A stretch of 38,085 nt of DNA, from the NCBI GenBank assembly GCA_012719135.1, contig JAAYAW010000056.1, positions 1 through 38,085 of the forward strand. The letters are read 5' to 3'. Both the position numbers and the translations under genes were made by a program. Below the pieces are notes generated by a model. That model saw only the letters and a program-made list of their open reading frames with translations, did not search any database and was not told where the DNA came from. Position 1 is the stretch's first letter. Each line of letters starts with the position of its first letter. Shown here one piece after another: positions 22,874 to 30,778 of the stretch. The DNA is from Chloroflexota bacterium (lineage in GTDB: Bacteria; Chloroflexota; Anaerolineae; UBA1429).

Positions 22874-24187
22874 CTACCGCCAGAAGAAGAGCCTGTCCAG
22901 ATCGACGCGAGAAAGCGTGCCATTCTCGATGCGTTCGCGGAATTCTGACACCTGCTGGAGGAGCGAGAGCGAACCGTGCCTGGAGAGGGCCGCGCGAGCA
23001 GGCGGCGGCGCAGTAGGCAGAGCTGGCGTCTCGCCACGCAGTACCGCGACGATATCGGCCAGCACGTTATCGTTGCTGACCAGAGCGTTGTGATTTTCCT
23101 CGAGGTAGTAGGTGATCACGTTGCTGGCGCGGGCCGACCAGATCGGCACCTGCTCGTCCCCGGAGCCTTCAGACTCATCATAGGAGGGCTCATAGGCGGT
23201 GTCAGGGTCCGCTGAGCGGCGTACCGCCGTCACCGTGGGCCTGTTGCAGCCGGCAAAGTTCACCATAGGGAGCTGGGGATCCGAACCGGCGATTGCCTCA
23301 TGCAACGTGCGAGCACTATCGAGAAAGTCCTGCCGGACTGGCGTAGCCGGCCAGGCGGTGGCATCGTAGACGTCCCAGTCAAAGGGATAGGCCGCGGCTG
23401 CGGAGAAGAGGTCCTCCGGCGGAGGCAACAATTGATACACCGAGGGCAACGACCGCGAGAATCGAACGAGATCGTTGTGCTCATGGAGGTTCGCCACGAG
23501 GAGGAACGGGTGTAGCCGGGGGTTAAAGGTGAGGGCCGCGATGGCCGCGCCCTGCAAAGGGACGCCGACCATGATGAGGCGCTCGATTCGCTGCTCAGCC
23601 TCTTCGGGATAGAGCGCGAGATAGGCCCTGGCGACGAGCCCACCCATGCTATGGCAAACGAAAGTATAGCGCCGTGCTGGGCTGGCCACACTCCAGCGTT
23701 CGATGGCGTCGTGGAGTTGCTGCGCGGTCGTAAAGATGCTCTTGCGCCAGTCATACGGGAACTCGTACAGGCGGGAATGGCGAGCCAGGGTCTGAATCAT
23801 GCGGAGGTAGGTCATCTTCTCGATGCCGATCGGGACGATATCCACGTCCGGCGAGGCATCGCTCTCCCCGCCTTCGTCCAGATCCAGCAGGTTAAGGTAA
23901 CCACCCATCAAGAGCGATGGGTTGAGCCAAAGCACGGAGCTGATGCCTCGGGTGCTCGCCAGCAGGGAGCCCATGATGCCGGGGATCAGGATGGTGCACG
24001 CCTGACGATCGGCACCCTCGGGCATATCGAGGATGGCCCGCAAGTGAGCCGATTCGCGGCTGGCGAACTCTGCGGAGATCAGTCGGTCCATCGCGGGAGA
24101 CCCGGGGATCTCGCGCAACAGCTCGGCCGGGAGGCCTTCGGCTTGGCTAAGCAACCACTGGACAAATGTGTTGGACAGATCCGGCAT
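22874..24187 (-). CDS. LCAT-like alpha/beta hydrolase (putative lipase/acyltransferase)
   Basis: The 437-aa protein has the lecithin:cholesterol acyltransferase pattern: oxyanion-side PGIMGSLL (69-76), VLWLNPSLLMGG, EFPYDWRKS (142-150) and the nucleophile elbow CHSMGGLVARAYL with S180. The late EENHNALVSND (near 385) offers the catalytic His. There is no signal peptide, so it acts inside the cell, unlike secreted LCAT enzymes. A short helical C terminus (LLQQVSEFRERIENGTL) follows a Pro/Ala linker. It starts 49 bases after the STAND NTPase gene on the same strand, with GAGG before the ATG. The substrate may be phospholipid, by family. Confidence 0.88.
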   Translation of the reverse strand: MPDLSNTFVQWLLSQAEGLPAELLREIPGSPAMDRLISAEFASRESAHLRAILDMPEGADRQACTILIPGIMGSLLASTRGISSVLWLNPSLLMGGYLNLLDLDEGGESDASPDVDIVPIGIEKMTYLRMIQTLARHSRLYEFPYDWRKSIFTTAQQLHDAIERWSVASPARRYTFVCHSMGGLVARAYLALYPEEAEQRIERLIMVGVPLQGAAIAALTFNPRLHPFLLVANLHEHNDLVRFSRSLPSVYQLLPPPEDLFSAAAAYPFDWDVYDATAWPATPVRQDFLDSARTLHEAIAGSDPQLPMVNFAGCNRPTVTAVRRSADPDTAYEPSYDESEGSGDEQVPIWSARASNVITYYLEENHNALVSNDNVLADIVAVLRGETPALPTAPPPARAALSRHGSLSLLQQVSEFRERIENGTLSRVDLDRLFFWR

Positions 24188-24236
24188 GATAACCTCAAGT
24201 TGTTGGCGATGCGGCTGCAGCGCTCGATCGCGTGTC

Positions 24237-26873
24237 CTATTGGTCAGCCATGGACTCGGCCGCGGCCGGGGGCAGCCCGATTCGGTCGAGGAGCGTGCGG
24301 ACCACCAGTCCGTCGCCGGGCTGAAGATCGGCGTACAGTTCGGTGCTGCGCTCACCGGAGAGTATCCGCCAGAGGCGGCGGGCAAGACTCTTCGTCTGCT
24401 CGTTGTTCTCCAGCGATTCGAGAGTGCTGGCGGTGTCGGAATCCAGGGCCTCGCCCCGAACGGATTGCACAAGCGCTGTGATCAGGGGCTCCCAACGGGA
24501 CAGCACGGCTTCGGCCGCGGAGGAGGCGCTGAAGCCTTCCCGGGCGGCTGCCAGCCACCTGGTCGATGCCTCACGATCTCCCTGTGTCTCGGCGATGCGG
24601 CTCAAGAGGAGGTATAACTCCCAGGGGACAGCGGATTGACTGTCGCCGGCGTCCGCGAGGGCGCGCTCGGCTGCCTGCTGCGCCTCTCCGGCACGGCCTG
24701 AGCGCAGGTAATGCTCAGACAGGCTGGCGCGAGCGCGCAAGAGGGAGCCGAATGCCCGGTTGTCTTCGTAGATCGACACGGCCTCGCGAAGGTGGTCCTC
24801 ACAGGTCTCGTCGGAGCCATTCTGAGCGGCGATCTGGGCAATCTGGGTGTGGAGCTGAGCCTCCGTGGGCCACTGATGGCTTTGATGGGCGTAGGACGCT
24901 GCGGATTCCAGGTGCCTGATGGCATCCGGGAGGTCGGCTGGCGGGCGCATGGCGAGCGCCGCGAACTGGCTCTCCACCGATGCCAACCCGGGCAGGTCCT
25001 CTTCACTGGTCATGAGGTCCGCGGCATGCTGCAACTGCTCTCGTGCGCGATCATCGCTGTTCTGCCGCAGGGCCACGTAAGCACGGCGCACATGGAGCTC
25101 ACTTCGCAGACGGGTGGCCTCGAGGCCTTCCAGGGATTCCAGGGCCCTCTCGCCCGCATCGGAAGCGTGCTCCAACTGACCGAGGCGGAGGTACACTTCG
25201 AGCAACTCACCGTACAGGCGGGCTCGTTCCGTGCGCACAGAATCGTCCGCCTCGATTCGGTTCAGCAGGTTCAGGGCATCGCTCAGCGCGCGAGCGGCCA
25301 CATCGGGGTGTCCTGTATCGCGCAGCACGCGCGCCAGGGCAACGAGGACCCGCACATGGTCCTCGGTAGCTTCGCGGCCGTGGTAGCTGAGGCCATCGCT
25401 CTTTTCCATGCGTACGGCCAGCTGGCTGAGCACGGCGCCGGCCTTCTGGAGATCGGGAGCGGCCATGAGGGCTTCGGCTTGCTTGAGGGCCAGAGCCACT
25501 CCGGCACGAGACCAGGGTTGATCCTGAGGGAGAAGGGCCTCCGCGGCCAAGTTTAGCGCGTCGTTGGCGCGTTTGGTTTCGGCCGCAAGGCCGAGTTCCT
25601 TGAGCAGGGAGGAGTATACCCATGCATAGTCCACTGCTTCTGCGACAAGGTTCAGCGCAAGAAGGCTGTTGAGGCCGAGGGCGATGTTACCGAGTTCGCG
25701 ATAGATCAGCCGTGGACCCGAATCGCGCAACCTGGGCGCGGAGTTGAGTACCCAGGTGATAAAGCCCAGATAGGGGCCGTGTTGAGCGGCGGCGAGCTCG
25801 CTGCGGCGAGAACCGGTGAGCTTCCTGGCGCTCCACTGTTGGAGCGCGGGATGTAGCCTGACCCAGGGAATCGTCAATGGATCGAAGGGCTCGTTCCACG
25901 TCAGCCCGGCTCGTGATAGCGGCTCCGAGAGCGCCGTCCACTGTTCAGGGGAGAGACCCATGGTCTCCGGCCCAAGATTCTCCACGAACCCGCCAACAAA
26001 AAAGGCCAGATCGCCCAGGTGCTCGGCCAGGGGAGGGGCAACGCGTGTGGCGAGATGGTCCAGCGAAATGTCCATCGCACGGTTGCGGAAGCGGGCCTCG
26101 CCGGACGAGAGGCCCGGGATCCGGGCGGCGAGCTGCGACGCGACGTCCTGTAACAGAGTCCCCTCTGCGGCCGCCCACAGGCTGCGCAGGGCCAGCGGGT
26201 GGCCGCCGAGCCACTGGATCAGTTGACTCCAGGTCTCGCGTGACTGGGCCTCGCTCGCGGATCCGCCAAAGGCCAGGGCGAGCTCGATGGCCTCCTGATC
26301 CTGCAGCGGCCCGAGCGCGTACGGCCGCAACCGCGCCAGCCGGCGCGCGCTGGGAGGCAAGGCCGCGCCGTTGGAGATAACACACAGCGCGCTGGGGCTA
26401 CATGCTGCGATCCGGTTGGCCAGCTGGTACCATGTCACAAGGGCGGACTGCTCCAGGGCGAGCGAGCCGCCATAGAGGATCGCATCCGCATCATCCCAGA
26501 CCACCAGGGTGGGCACAGCCTGTAGCGCCTGTTCGATCTGGGCCGGGGAGTCCTCCGTCAGCCGGTATCCGGACCCGAAAAGCACCTGGCCGAGATCGTA
26601 GAGAACCGAATCCGCCACGCCGGTGCGACCGATGCTCGTGTAGACGATGCGCTCAAACCGGCCGGACTGGAGAAGGCTGCGGGCGACATGGGTGAGCAGA
26701 GCGGTCTTGCCGATGCCGTGGTAGCCGGTAACCCACAGGGGGCCCTCATCCGCGGGTGACAGGAGAGACGCGAGCTCGACCGCCTCGGCTCGGCGTCCGA
26801 TGAGGCCGGTTGAGGGGGCTGGCGGTAGTGCACCGGGTTGGCCGAGTGCGGGCAGTACGTGGTTGCTATCCAA
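24237..26873 (-). CDS. STAND NTPase with C-terminal TPR repeats
   Basis: The 878-aa signalling ATPase of the AP-ATPase/NB-ARC type. Walker A GYHGIGKT (50-57), Walker B LVVWDDAD (123-130), GGHPLAL (223-229; the GxP motif), RLHPALQQW in the winged-helix position (near 342), then about 400 residues of TPR-like helix pairs ending near the C terminus. The N terminus is short (about 25 residues before GLIGRR), with no fused effector. GTG 26891 is in frame but has no ribosome site; GGGAGG at 26880-26885 points to TTG 26873. In this family the repeats sense a ligand and the ATPase oligomerises. The adjacent hydrolase may be its effector. Confidence 0.87.
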   Translation of the reverse strand: MDSNHVLPALGQPGALPPAPSTGLIGRRAEAVELASLLSPADEGPLWVTGYHGIGKTALLTHVARSLLQSGRFERIVYTSIGRTGVADSVLYDLGQVLFGSGYRLTEDSPAQIEQALQAVPTLVVWDDADAILYGGSLALEQSALVTWYQLANRIAACSPSALCVISNGAALPPSARRLARLRPYALGPLQDQEAIELALAFGGSASEAQSRETWSQLIQWLGGHPLALRSLWAAAEGTLLQDVASQLAARIPGLSSGEARFRNRAMDISLDHLATRVAPPLAEHLGDLAFFVGGFVENLGPETMGLSPEQWTALSEPLSRAGLTWNEPFDPLTIPWVRLHPALQQWSARKLTGSRRSELAAAQHGPYLGFITWVLNSAPRLRDSGPRLIYRELGNIALGLNSLLALNLVAEAVDYAWVYSSLLKELGLAAETKRANDALNLAAEALLPQDQPWSRAGVALALKQAEALMAAPDLQKAGAVLSQLAVRMEKSDGLSYHGREATEDHVRVLVALARVLRDTGHPDVAARALSDALNLLNRIEADDSVRTERARLYGELLEVYLRLGQLEHASDAGERALESLEGLEATRLRSELHVRRAYVALRQNSDDRAREQLQHAADLMTSEEDLPGLASVESQFAALAMRPPADLPDAIRHLESAASYAHQSHQWPTEAQLHTQIAQIAAQNGSDETCEDHLREAVSIYEDNRAFGSLLRARASLSEHYLRSGRAGEAQQAAERALADAGDSQSAVPWELYLLLSRIAETQGDREASTRWLAAAREGFSASSAAEAVLSRWEPLITALVQSVRGEALDSDTASTLESLENNEQTKSLARRLWRILSGERSTELYADLQPGDGLVVRTLLDRIGLPPAAAESMADQ

Positions 26874-26913
26874 CAGGATCCTCCCTAGCACTTGAACGAC
26901 GACTCTGTCATTC

Positions 26914-26934
26914 TGCCAAATGGCAACTTTGGCA
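26914..26934 (-). promoter_or_regulatory. Inverted repeat at the STAND gene transcript start
   Basis: TGCCAAA (26914-26920), 7-base spacer, TTTGGCA (26928-26934), perfect arms. It lies just downstream of the STAND gene -10 box, around positions +4 to +24, where a repressor would block transcription, or where the RNA could fold into a hairpin. Confidence 0.45.
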
Positions 26935-26944
26935 TCTGGAGGGC

Positions 26945-26973
26945 ATTATAGCGTATCGGACGTCTTTTGCTAA
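26945..26973 (-). promoter_or_regulatory. Promoter of the STAND-hydrolase genes
   Basis: Minus strand: TTAGCA (26968-26973), 17-base spacer, perfect TATAAT (26945-26950). Its -35 box occupies the same bases as the lon -35 box on the other strand. Confidence 0.65.
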
Positions 26974-26995
26974 AGGCTTCCCTATGCTATATCAT
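26967..26995 (+). promoter_or_regulatory. Promoter of lon
   Basis: TTGCTA (26967-26972), 17-base spacer, TATCAT (26990-26995), about 42 bases before ATG 27038. No CIRCE or HAIR element is visible. Confidence 0.6.
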
Positions 26996-27037
26996 TGGCA
27001 GCCACGCACTATGCAATAACAAAGGGGTATCTGCCCT

Positions 27038-29470
27038 ATGGCTCAAGAGTTCATGGACAACTCCGGGATGTTCGAGGATTGGCTGGAGGAGGACTTTGAG
27101 CGCTTTCAGTCAGAGGAAGAGGACAATCCGGTAGAGATGCCGGTGCTGGCGTTGCGGGACGCCGTGATGTACCCGCATATGATGATTCCTCTGTTGGTGG
27201 GCCGGACCAGCTCCCTGAGCGCGGTGGATGCCGCGATGGAGGGAGGCCGGCGCATGATCGCGCTCGCGCAGCGCGAGCAGGACGTGGAGGAACCGGGAGA
27301 GCAGGACCTGTACCAGGTTGGTACAGAGATCGTCATCGGACGGCGCCTGCGAATGCCCGATGGCACCGCCAGCATCTGGGTTCAGGGCCAACGACGTGTA
27401 CGGGTGGAGCGGTATACTCAGCAGTACCCGCATCTGGTGGCGCAGGCCACGGCTCTGGAGGACCGCTGGGAAAAATCGCTTTCGACCGAGGCGCTGATGC
27501 GTGCCGTACTGGCGCTGTTCGAGAAAGTCGTTCAGCTGAACCACAACCTGCCGGAAGATGCCTACGTAGCTGCGGTCAACGCCGAAGAGCCGGGTCTCCT
27601 CGCGGATCTGGTGGCTTCCATCATCGATCTCGAGGTGCCGCGCCGGCAGGAGCTGCTGGAGGAACTGGATGCCACGAGGCGTCTGGAGCATCTGAGCATT
27701 GAGCTCGCGACCGAGCTGGATGTGCTGGAGCTTGAGAACCGGATTCAGTCCCAGGTGCAGGAGGGGATCGACAAGGGACAGCGAGAGTACTTCCTGCGCG
27801 AGCAGATCCGCGTCATGCAGGATGAACTGGGGGAGGGCGATCCGTATCTCCAGGAAGTCAAAGACCTGCGCGACCAGATCACCGCACTCAAGCTTCCTGA
27901 GGAGATCGAGACTCGTGCGCTGCGAGAGCTTCACCGGCTGGAGGGGCTTCCGGCCGCCTCGCCCGAGACGGGAATAATCCGGACGTATCTGGACTGGATC
28001 GTCTCGCTTCCGTGGACCGCTCAGACGGAGGATAGCCTGAATATCGAGGAGGCCGCGCGGATTCTCGATGAATCCCACTTTGGCCTGCCCAAGGCAAAGG
28101 AACGCGTCCTCGAGCATATGGCGGTAAGGCATCTGGCCGCGGACAAAATGAAAAGCCCGATCCTGTGTTTTGTTGGGCCTCCGGGGACGGGCAAAACATC
28201 TTTGGGCAAGTCGATCGCCAAGGCACTGGGGCGCAACTTTGTGCGCGTGAGCCTGGGGGGAATCCGGGACGAGGCCGAGATCCGCGGGCACCGGCGTACC
28301 TACGTTGGCGCACTGCCCGGCCGCGTCATCCAAACCATGCGGCGGGCAGAGACCCGCAACCCGGTCTTTATGCTGGATGAGATCGACAAGGTTGGGACCG
28401 ATTTTCGGGGGGATCCCTCGGCGGCTCTGCTGGAGGTCCTGGATCCAGAGCAGAACAACGCCTTTTCCGATCACTATCTGGAGCTCCCTTTTGACCTCTC
28501 CGGGGTGATGTTCATCACCACAGCCAACATGCTCGACACGATCCCCGATGCCCTGCTGGATCGTATGGAAGTGATCGAGTTCCCCGGCTACCTGGAGGAG
28601 GAAAAGATCTCGATTGCACAGCGGTTCATCATCCCGAGGCAACTGGAGCAGAACGGCCTGGCAGATCTCAGCTTTTCTCTGGGGACGCTGCAGACTCTGA
28701 TTCGCGAGTACACGCAGGAGGCGGGCGTCCGCAATCTGGAGCGCGAAATCTCTAGCATCTGCCGCAAGGTGGCTCGCCGGGTCGCTGAGGGGAAGACGGT
28801 GCCGCGTGTGATCGGCAGGCAGTCGTTGACCAAGTACCTCGGGCCACCGCGGTACAGCATCGGCGAGGCGGAGCAGGTGGACGAGGTGGGCGTGGCTACC
28901 GGGCTGGCCTGGACGGAGGCTGGTGGCGATACGCTCTCCATCGAGGTCAGTGCGCTCCCTGGCAAGGGCAACCTGCTCATGACCGGCCAGCTTGGTGAGG
29001 TGATGCAAGAGTCCGCGCAGGCGGCGCTGAGCTATACGCGTTCACGGGCTGAGGAGCTGGGTCTGGAGGACTTGGACTTTGACAAGGTCGATATCCACAT
29101 CCACGTCCCGGAGGGGGCCGTGCCGAAGGATGGTCCATCGGCAGGTATCACGATCGCCACAGCGCTCATCTCTGCTCTGACGGGCCGACCGGTGGCTCAC
29201 AGTGTAGCGATGACCGGCGAGATCACCCTGCGTGGCCGGGTGCTCCCCATCGGTGGCGTTCGCGAAAAGTTGCTCGCAGCACATCGGGCGGGGCTCAAGA
29301 CCATGCTGCTGCCCAGCAAGAACCGCCGCGATCTTTCAGAGATCCCGCCAAAGATGAGGCGCGGGCTGAGCTTGGTGTTTGTGGACACCATGGACCAGGT
29401 GATTCCTGTCGCCCTGCTACCGGACGTAGATCCGAACGCCCGAATCCAGGCTCTATACGACCAGTCCTAG
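27038..29470 (+). CDS. lon: ATP-dependent protease Lon
   Basis: Cytosolic AAA+ protease that degrades misfolded and regulatory proteins. The 810-aa protein has the N-terminal substrate-recognition domain (about 33-235, with PVLALRDAVMYPHMMIPLLVGR), a coiled-coil region, Walker A GPPGTGKT (380-387), Walker B FMLDEIDKVG (near 444) and the protease domain with the Ser-Lys dyad: S701 in DGPSAG and K744 in GGVREKLLAA, 43 residues apart as in E. coli Lon. An acidic 30-residue N-terminal leader (EDWLEEDFERFQSEEED) precedes the usual start of the domain. AAAGGGG lies ahead of ATG 27038. Own promoter and terminator. Confidence 0.97.
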   Translation: MAQEFMDNSGMFEDWLEEDFERFQSEEEDNPVEMPVLALRDAVMYPHMMIPLLVGRTSSLSAVDAAMEGGRRMIALAQREQDVEEPGEQDLYQVGTEIVIGRRLRMPDGTASIWVQGQRRVRVERYTQQYPHLVAQATALEDRWEKSLSTEALMRAVLALFEKVVQLNHNLPEDAYVAAVNAEEPGLLADLVASIIDLEVPRRQELLEELDATRRLEHLSIELATELDVLELENRIQSQVQEGIDKGQREYFLREQIRVMQDELGEGDPYLQEVKDLRDQITALKLPEEIETRALRELHRLEGLPAASPETGIIRTYLDWIVSLPWTAQTEDSLNIEEAARILDESHFGLPKAKERVLEHMAVRHLAADKMKSPILCFVGPPGTGKTSLGKSIAKALGRNFVRVSLGGIRDEAEIRGHRRTYVGALPGRVIQTMRRAETRNPVFMLDEIDKVGTDFRGDPSAALLEVLDPEQNNAFSDHYLELPFDLSGVMFITTANMLDTIPDALLDRMEVIEFPGYLEEEKISIAQRFIIPRQLEQNGLADLSFSLGTLQTLIREYTQEAGVRNLEREISSICRKVARRVAEGKTVPRVIGRQSLTKYLGPPRYSIGEAEQVDEVGVATGLAWTEAGGDTLSIEVSALPGKGNLLMTGQLGEVMQESAQAALSYTRSRAEELGLEDLDFDKVDIHIHVPEGAVPKDGPSAGITIATALISALTGRPVAHSVAMTGEITLRGRVLPIGGVREKLLAAHRAGLKTMLLPSKNRRDLSEIPPKMRRGLSLVFVDTMDQVIPVALLPDVDPNARIQALYDQS

Positions 29471-29492
29471 CCCGGTCATACCCAGGCATGCG

Positions 29493-29523
29493 AACCCGGT
29501 GGTCTCTACAGGCCACCGGGTTT
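29493..29523 (+). terminator. Terminator of lon
   Basis: AACCCGGTGG (29493-29502) pairs with CCACCGGGTT (29513-29522), 10 bp with a 10-base loop; only three T follow, so it may be partial. Confidence 0.65.
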
Positions 29524-29594
29524 CTGCGTCTGCGGGCCGGGTCGCAACGGGCCGCCGCGTGCTGCGTATAGCAGGCAGTGCGGAGGAGGTGCCG

Positions 29595-30116
29595 ATGGAA
29601 AGCGAACGACCGCTGTATCTGGGCCTGCTGATGGTGGCTGTGGGGGCTACATTGGCGGGGGTGCAGTTGCTGGGGGCGCTGCTGGGGCGCTCCGCCTGGC
29701 CATTGCTTTGGCCGCTCCTGGTGTTGGACGTTGCTCTGGCCTTTTGGCTGCCGCTGGTTGTGTGGCGAGGGCGCCGGTCGCTCGCCGGCCTGGCCGTGCC
29801 CGGGATAGTGCTCGCGCTGAACGGCCTGATCCTGCTGTATCAGTCGCTCACGGGCCAGTGGCGCACCTGGGCGTATCTCTGGGCGTTGGAGCCGATCGCG
29901 CTAGGGGCTGCGTTCCTCTACATGGCGGGCGCTGGTGTCGGTGGGCAGGGTTTGCGTTCCGTTGGGCTCTGGTTCATGGGCGTGGGCGGCCTGCTCTTGC
30001 TGCTGGCCATCTCGCTATACGGGGGCTGGCTTGCCTACATCGGGCCTATGCTGCTGATCGCCGTGGGCCTGCTGCTCTTGCTGCGGGGCCGCCTGGAGAG
30101 ATCCCGCCAGCAATAG
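29595..30116 (+). CDS. Integral membrane protein, unknown function
   Basis: The 173-aa protein is almost wholly hydrophobic, with five or six predicted membrane helices (about 8-30, 33-55, 63-82, 93-110, 122-140, 143-163) and a basic C-terminal tail (RGRLERSRQQ). No enzymatic motif is visible. It is reminiscent of LiaI/DUF5668-type small membrane proteins often found with PspC, which is encoded convergently 133 bases further on; the link is inference. The frame is open to 29499, but the strong GGAGGAGG ahead of ATG 29595 sets the start. Confidence 0.8.
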   Translation: MESERPLYLGLLMVAVGATLAGVQLLGALLGRSAWPLLWPLLVLDVALAFWLPLVVWRGRRSLAGLAVPGIVLALNGLILLYQSLTGQWRTWAYLWALEPIALGAAFLYMAGAGVGGQGLRSVGLWFMGVGGLLLLLAISLYGGWLAYIGPMLLIAVGLLLLLRGRLERSRQQ

Positions 30117-30249
30117 CGTGCCGGGGAATGAGCACCGGAGCCCCGGTGCGAGTGCGCAGCGGGGCCGCCGTTACGCGGCGTAGCGGGCGGCAAGAAGCGT
30201 GGCGCAGAAGCGAGGCGTCCGCACCCCGGGTGAAGCCGGTGGCCGCGAT
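30117..30249. other. Convergent intergenic region
   Basis: 133 bases between the stops of the membrane protein and pspC. It contains GC-rich hairpin-forming sequence, such as GCACCGG with CCGGTGC near 30131-30148, but no T run that would make a convincing terminator in either direction. Confidence 0.4.
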
Positions 30250-30711
30250 TCAGGACGGCCTGCCGTTGGCAACCTCGATCAGCAGGGCAATGCCGAGAGC
30301 CACTAACCCGGCCGGCGCCAGCACTCGCAGCCACCTCAAGAGGCCCAGGTTGCGCAACAGGAGGCTCAGCCCGACTCCGACAAAGACGACGCCGACCAGC
30401 ACCAGGGCATCACTCGCAGACCGCATAGCCGGATCCCCTGGCTGCTCGGAGGCGTCATAGAGTCGCTTTGTGTCGGAGCCAGCATCGACAGTCTCCCGGC
30501 TCAGTCGAGCCTCCTCCTCTCCAAAGACCTCCCGCGAATCGGGAACCGCAATCCAGAGCAGCAGGTAGAGCGGGATCGATATCCCGCCCGCGATGCTGAG
30601 AACGGCGAACAGCGCACGAAACAGCAGCGGGCTCAGCCCAAAGTGCATGCCCAGCCCCCCGCACACCCCTGCGATGACGCGATCGTGCCGGCTACGGTAC
30701 AGGCGTCTCAT
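30250..30711 (-). CDS. PspC-domain membrane protein
   Basis: The 153-aa protein opens with a complete PspC domain: LYRSRHDRVIAGVCGGLGMHFG (split about 4-25), LLFRALFAVLSIAGGISIPLYLLLWIAVP (about 29-57). A polar stretch (about 60-100) leads to two further helices (about 100-120, 125-146). PspC proteins sense envelope stress in enterobacteria; in other phyla the role is mostly unknown. The ATG at 30711 follows a G run; longer frame to 30741 is unlikely. It lies 67 bases downstream of the mutL stop on the same strand, so it may share that transcript. Confidence 0.88.
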   Translation of the reverse strand: MRRLYRSRHDRVIAGVCGGLGMHFGLSPLLFRALFAVLSIAGGISIPLYLLLWIAVPDSREVFGEEEARLSRETVDAGSDTKRLYDASEQPGDPAMRSASDALVLVGVVFVGVGLSLLLRNLGLLRWLRVLAPAGLVALGIALLIEVANGRPS

Positions 30712-30778
30712 GGTTACCCCCCAATCAATGCGCATCTCCACATCCTATACGCAGGAGATGCCAGACGGTTGCTCGGGG

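Noticed and set aside
26874-26891. GTG 26891 as start of the STAND gene
   Set aside because: No ribosome site ahead of it, while GGGAGG lies six bases before TTG 26873; still possible, and only six residues differ.
27110-29008. Long open frame of 632 codons on the minus strand opposite lon
   Set aside because: It is a shadow of lon: His/Arg/Gln-rich composition, no motif, no ribosome site, and typical of GC-rich antisense frames.
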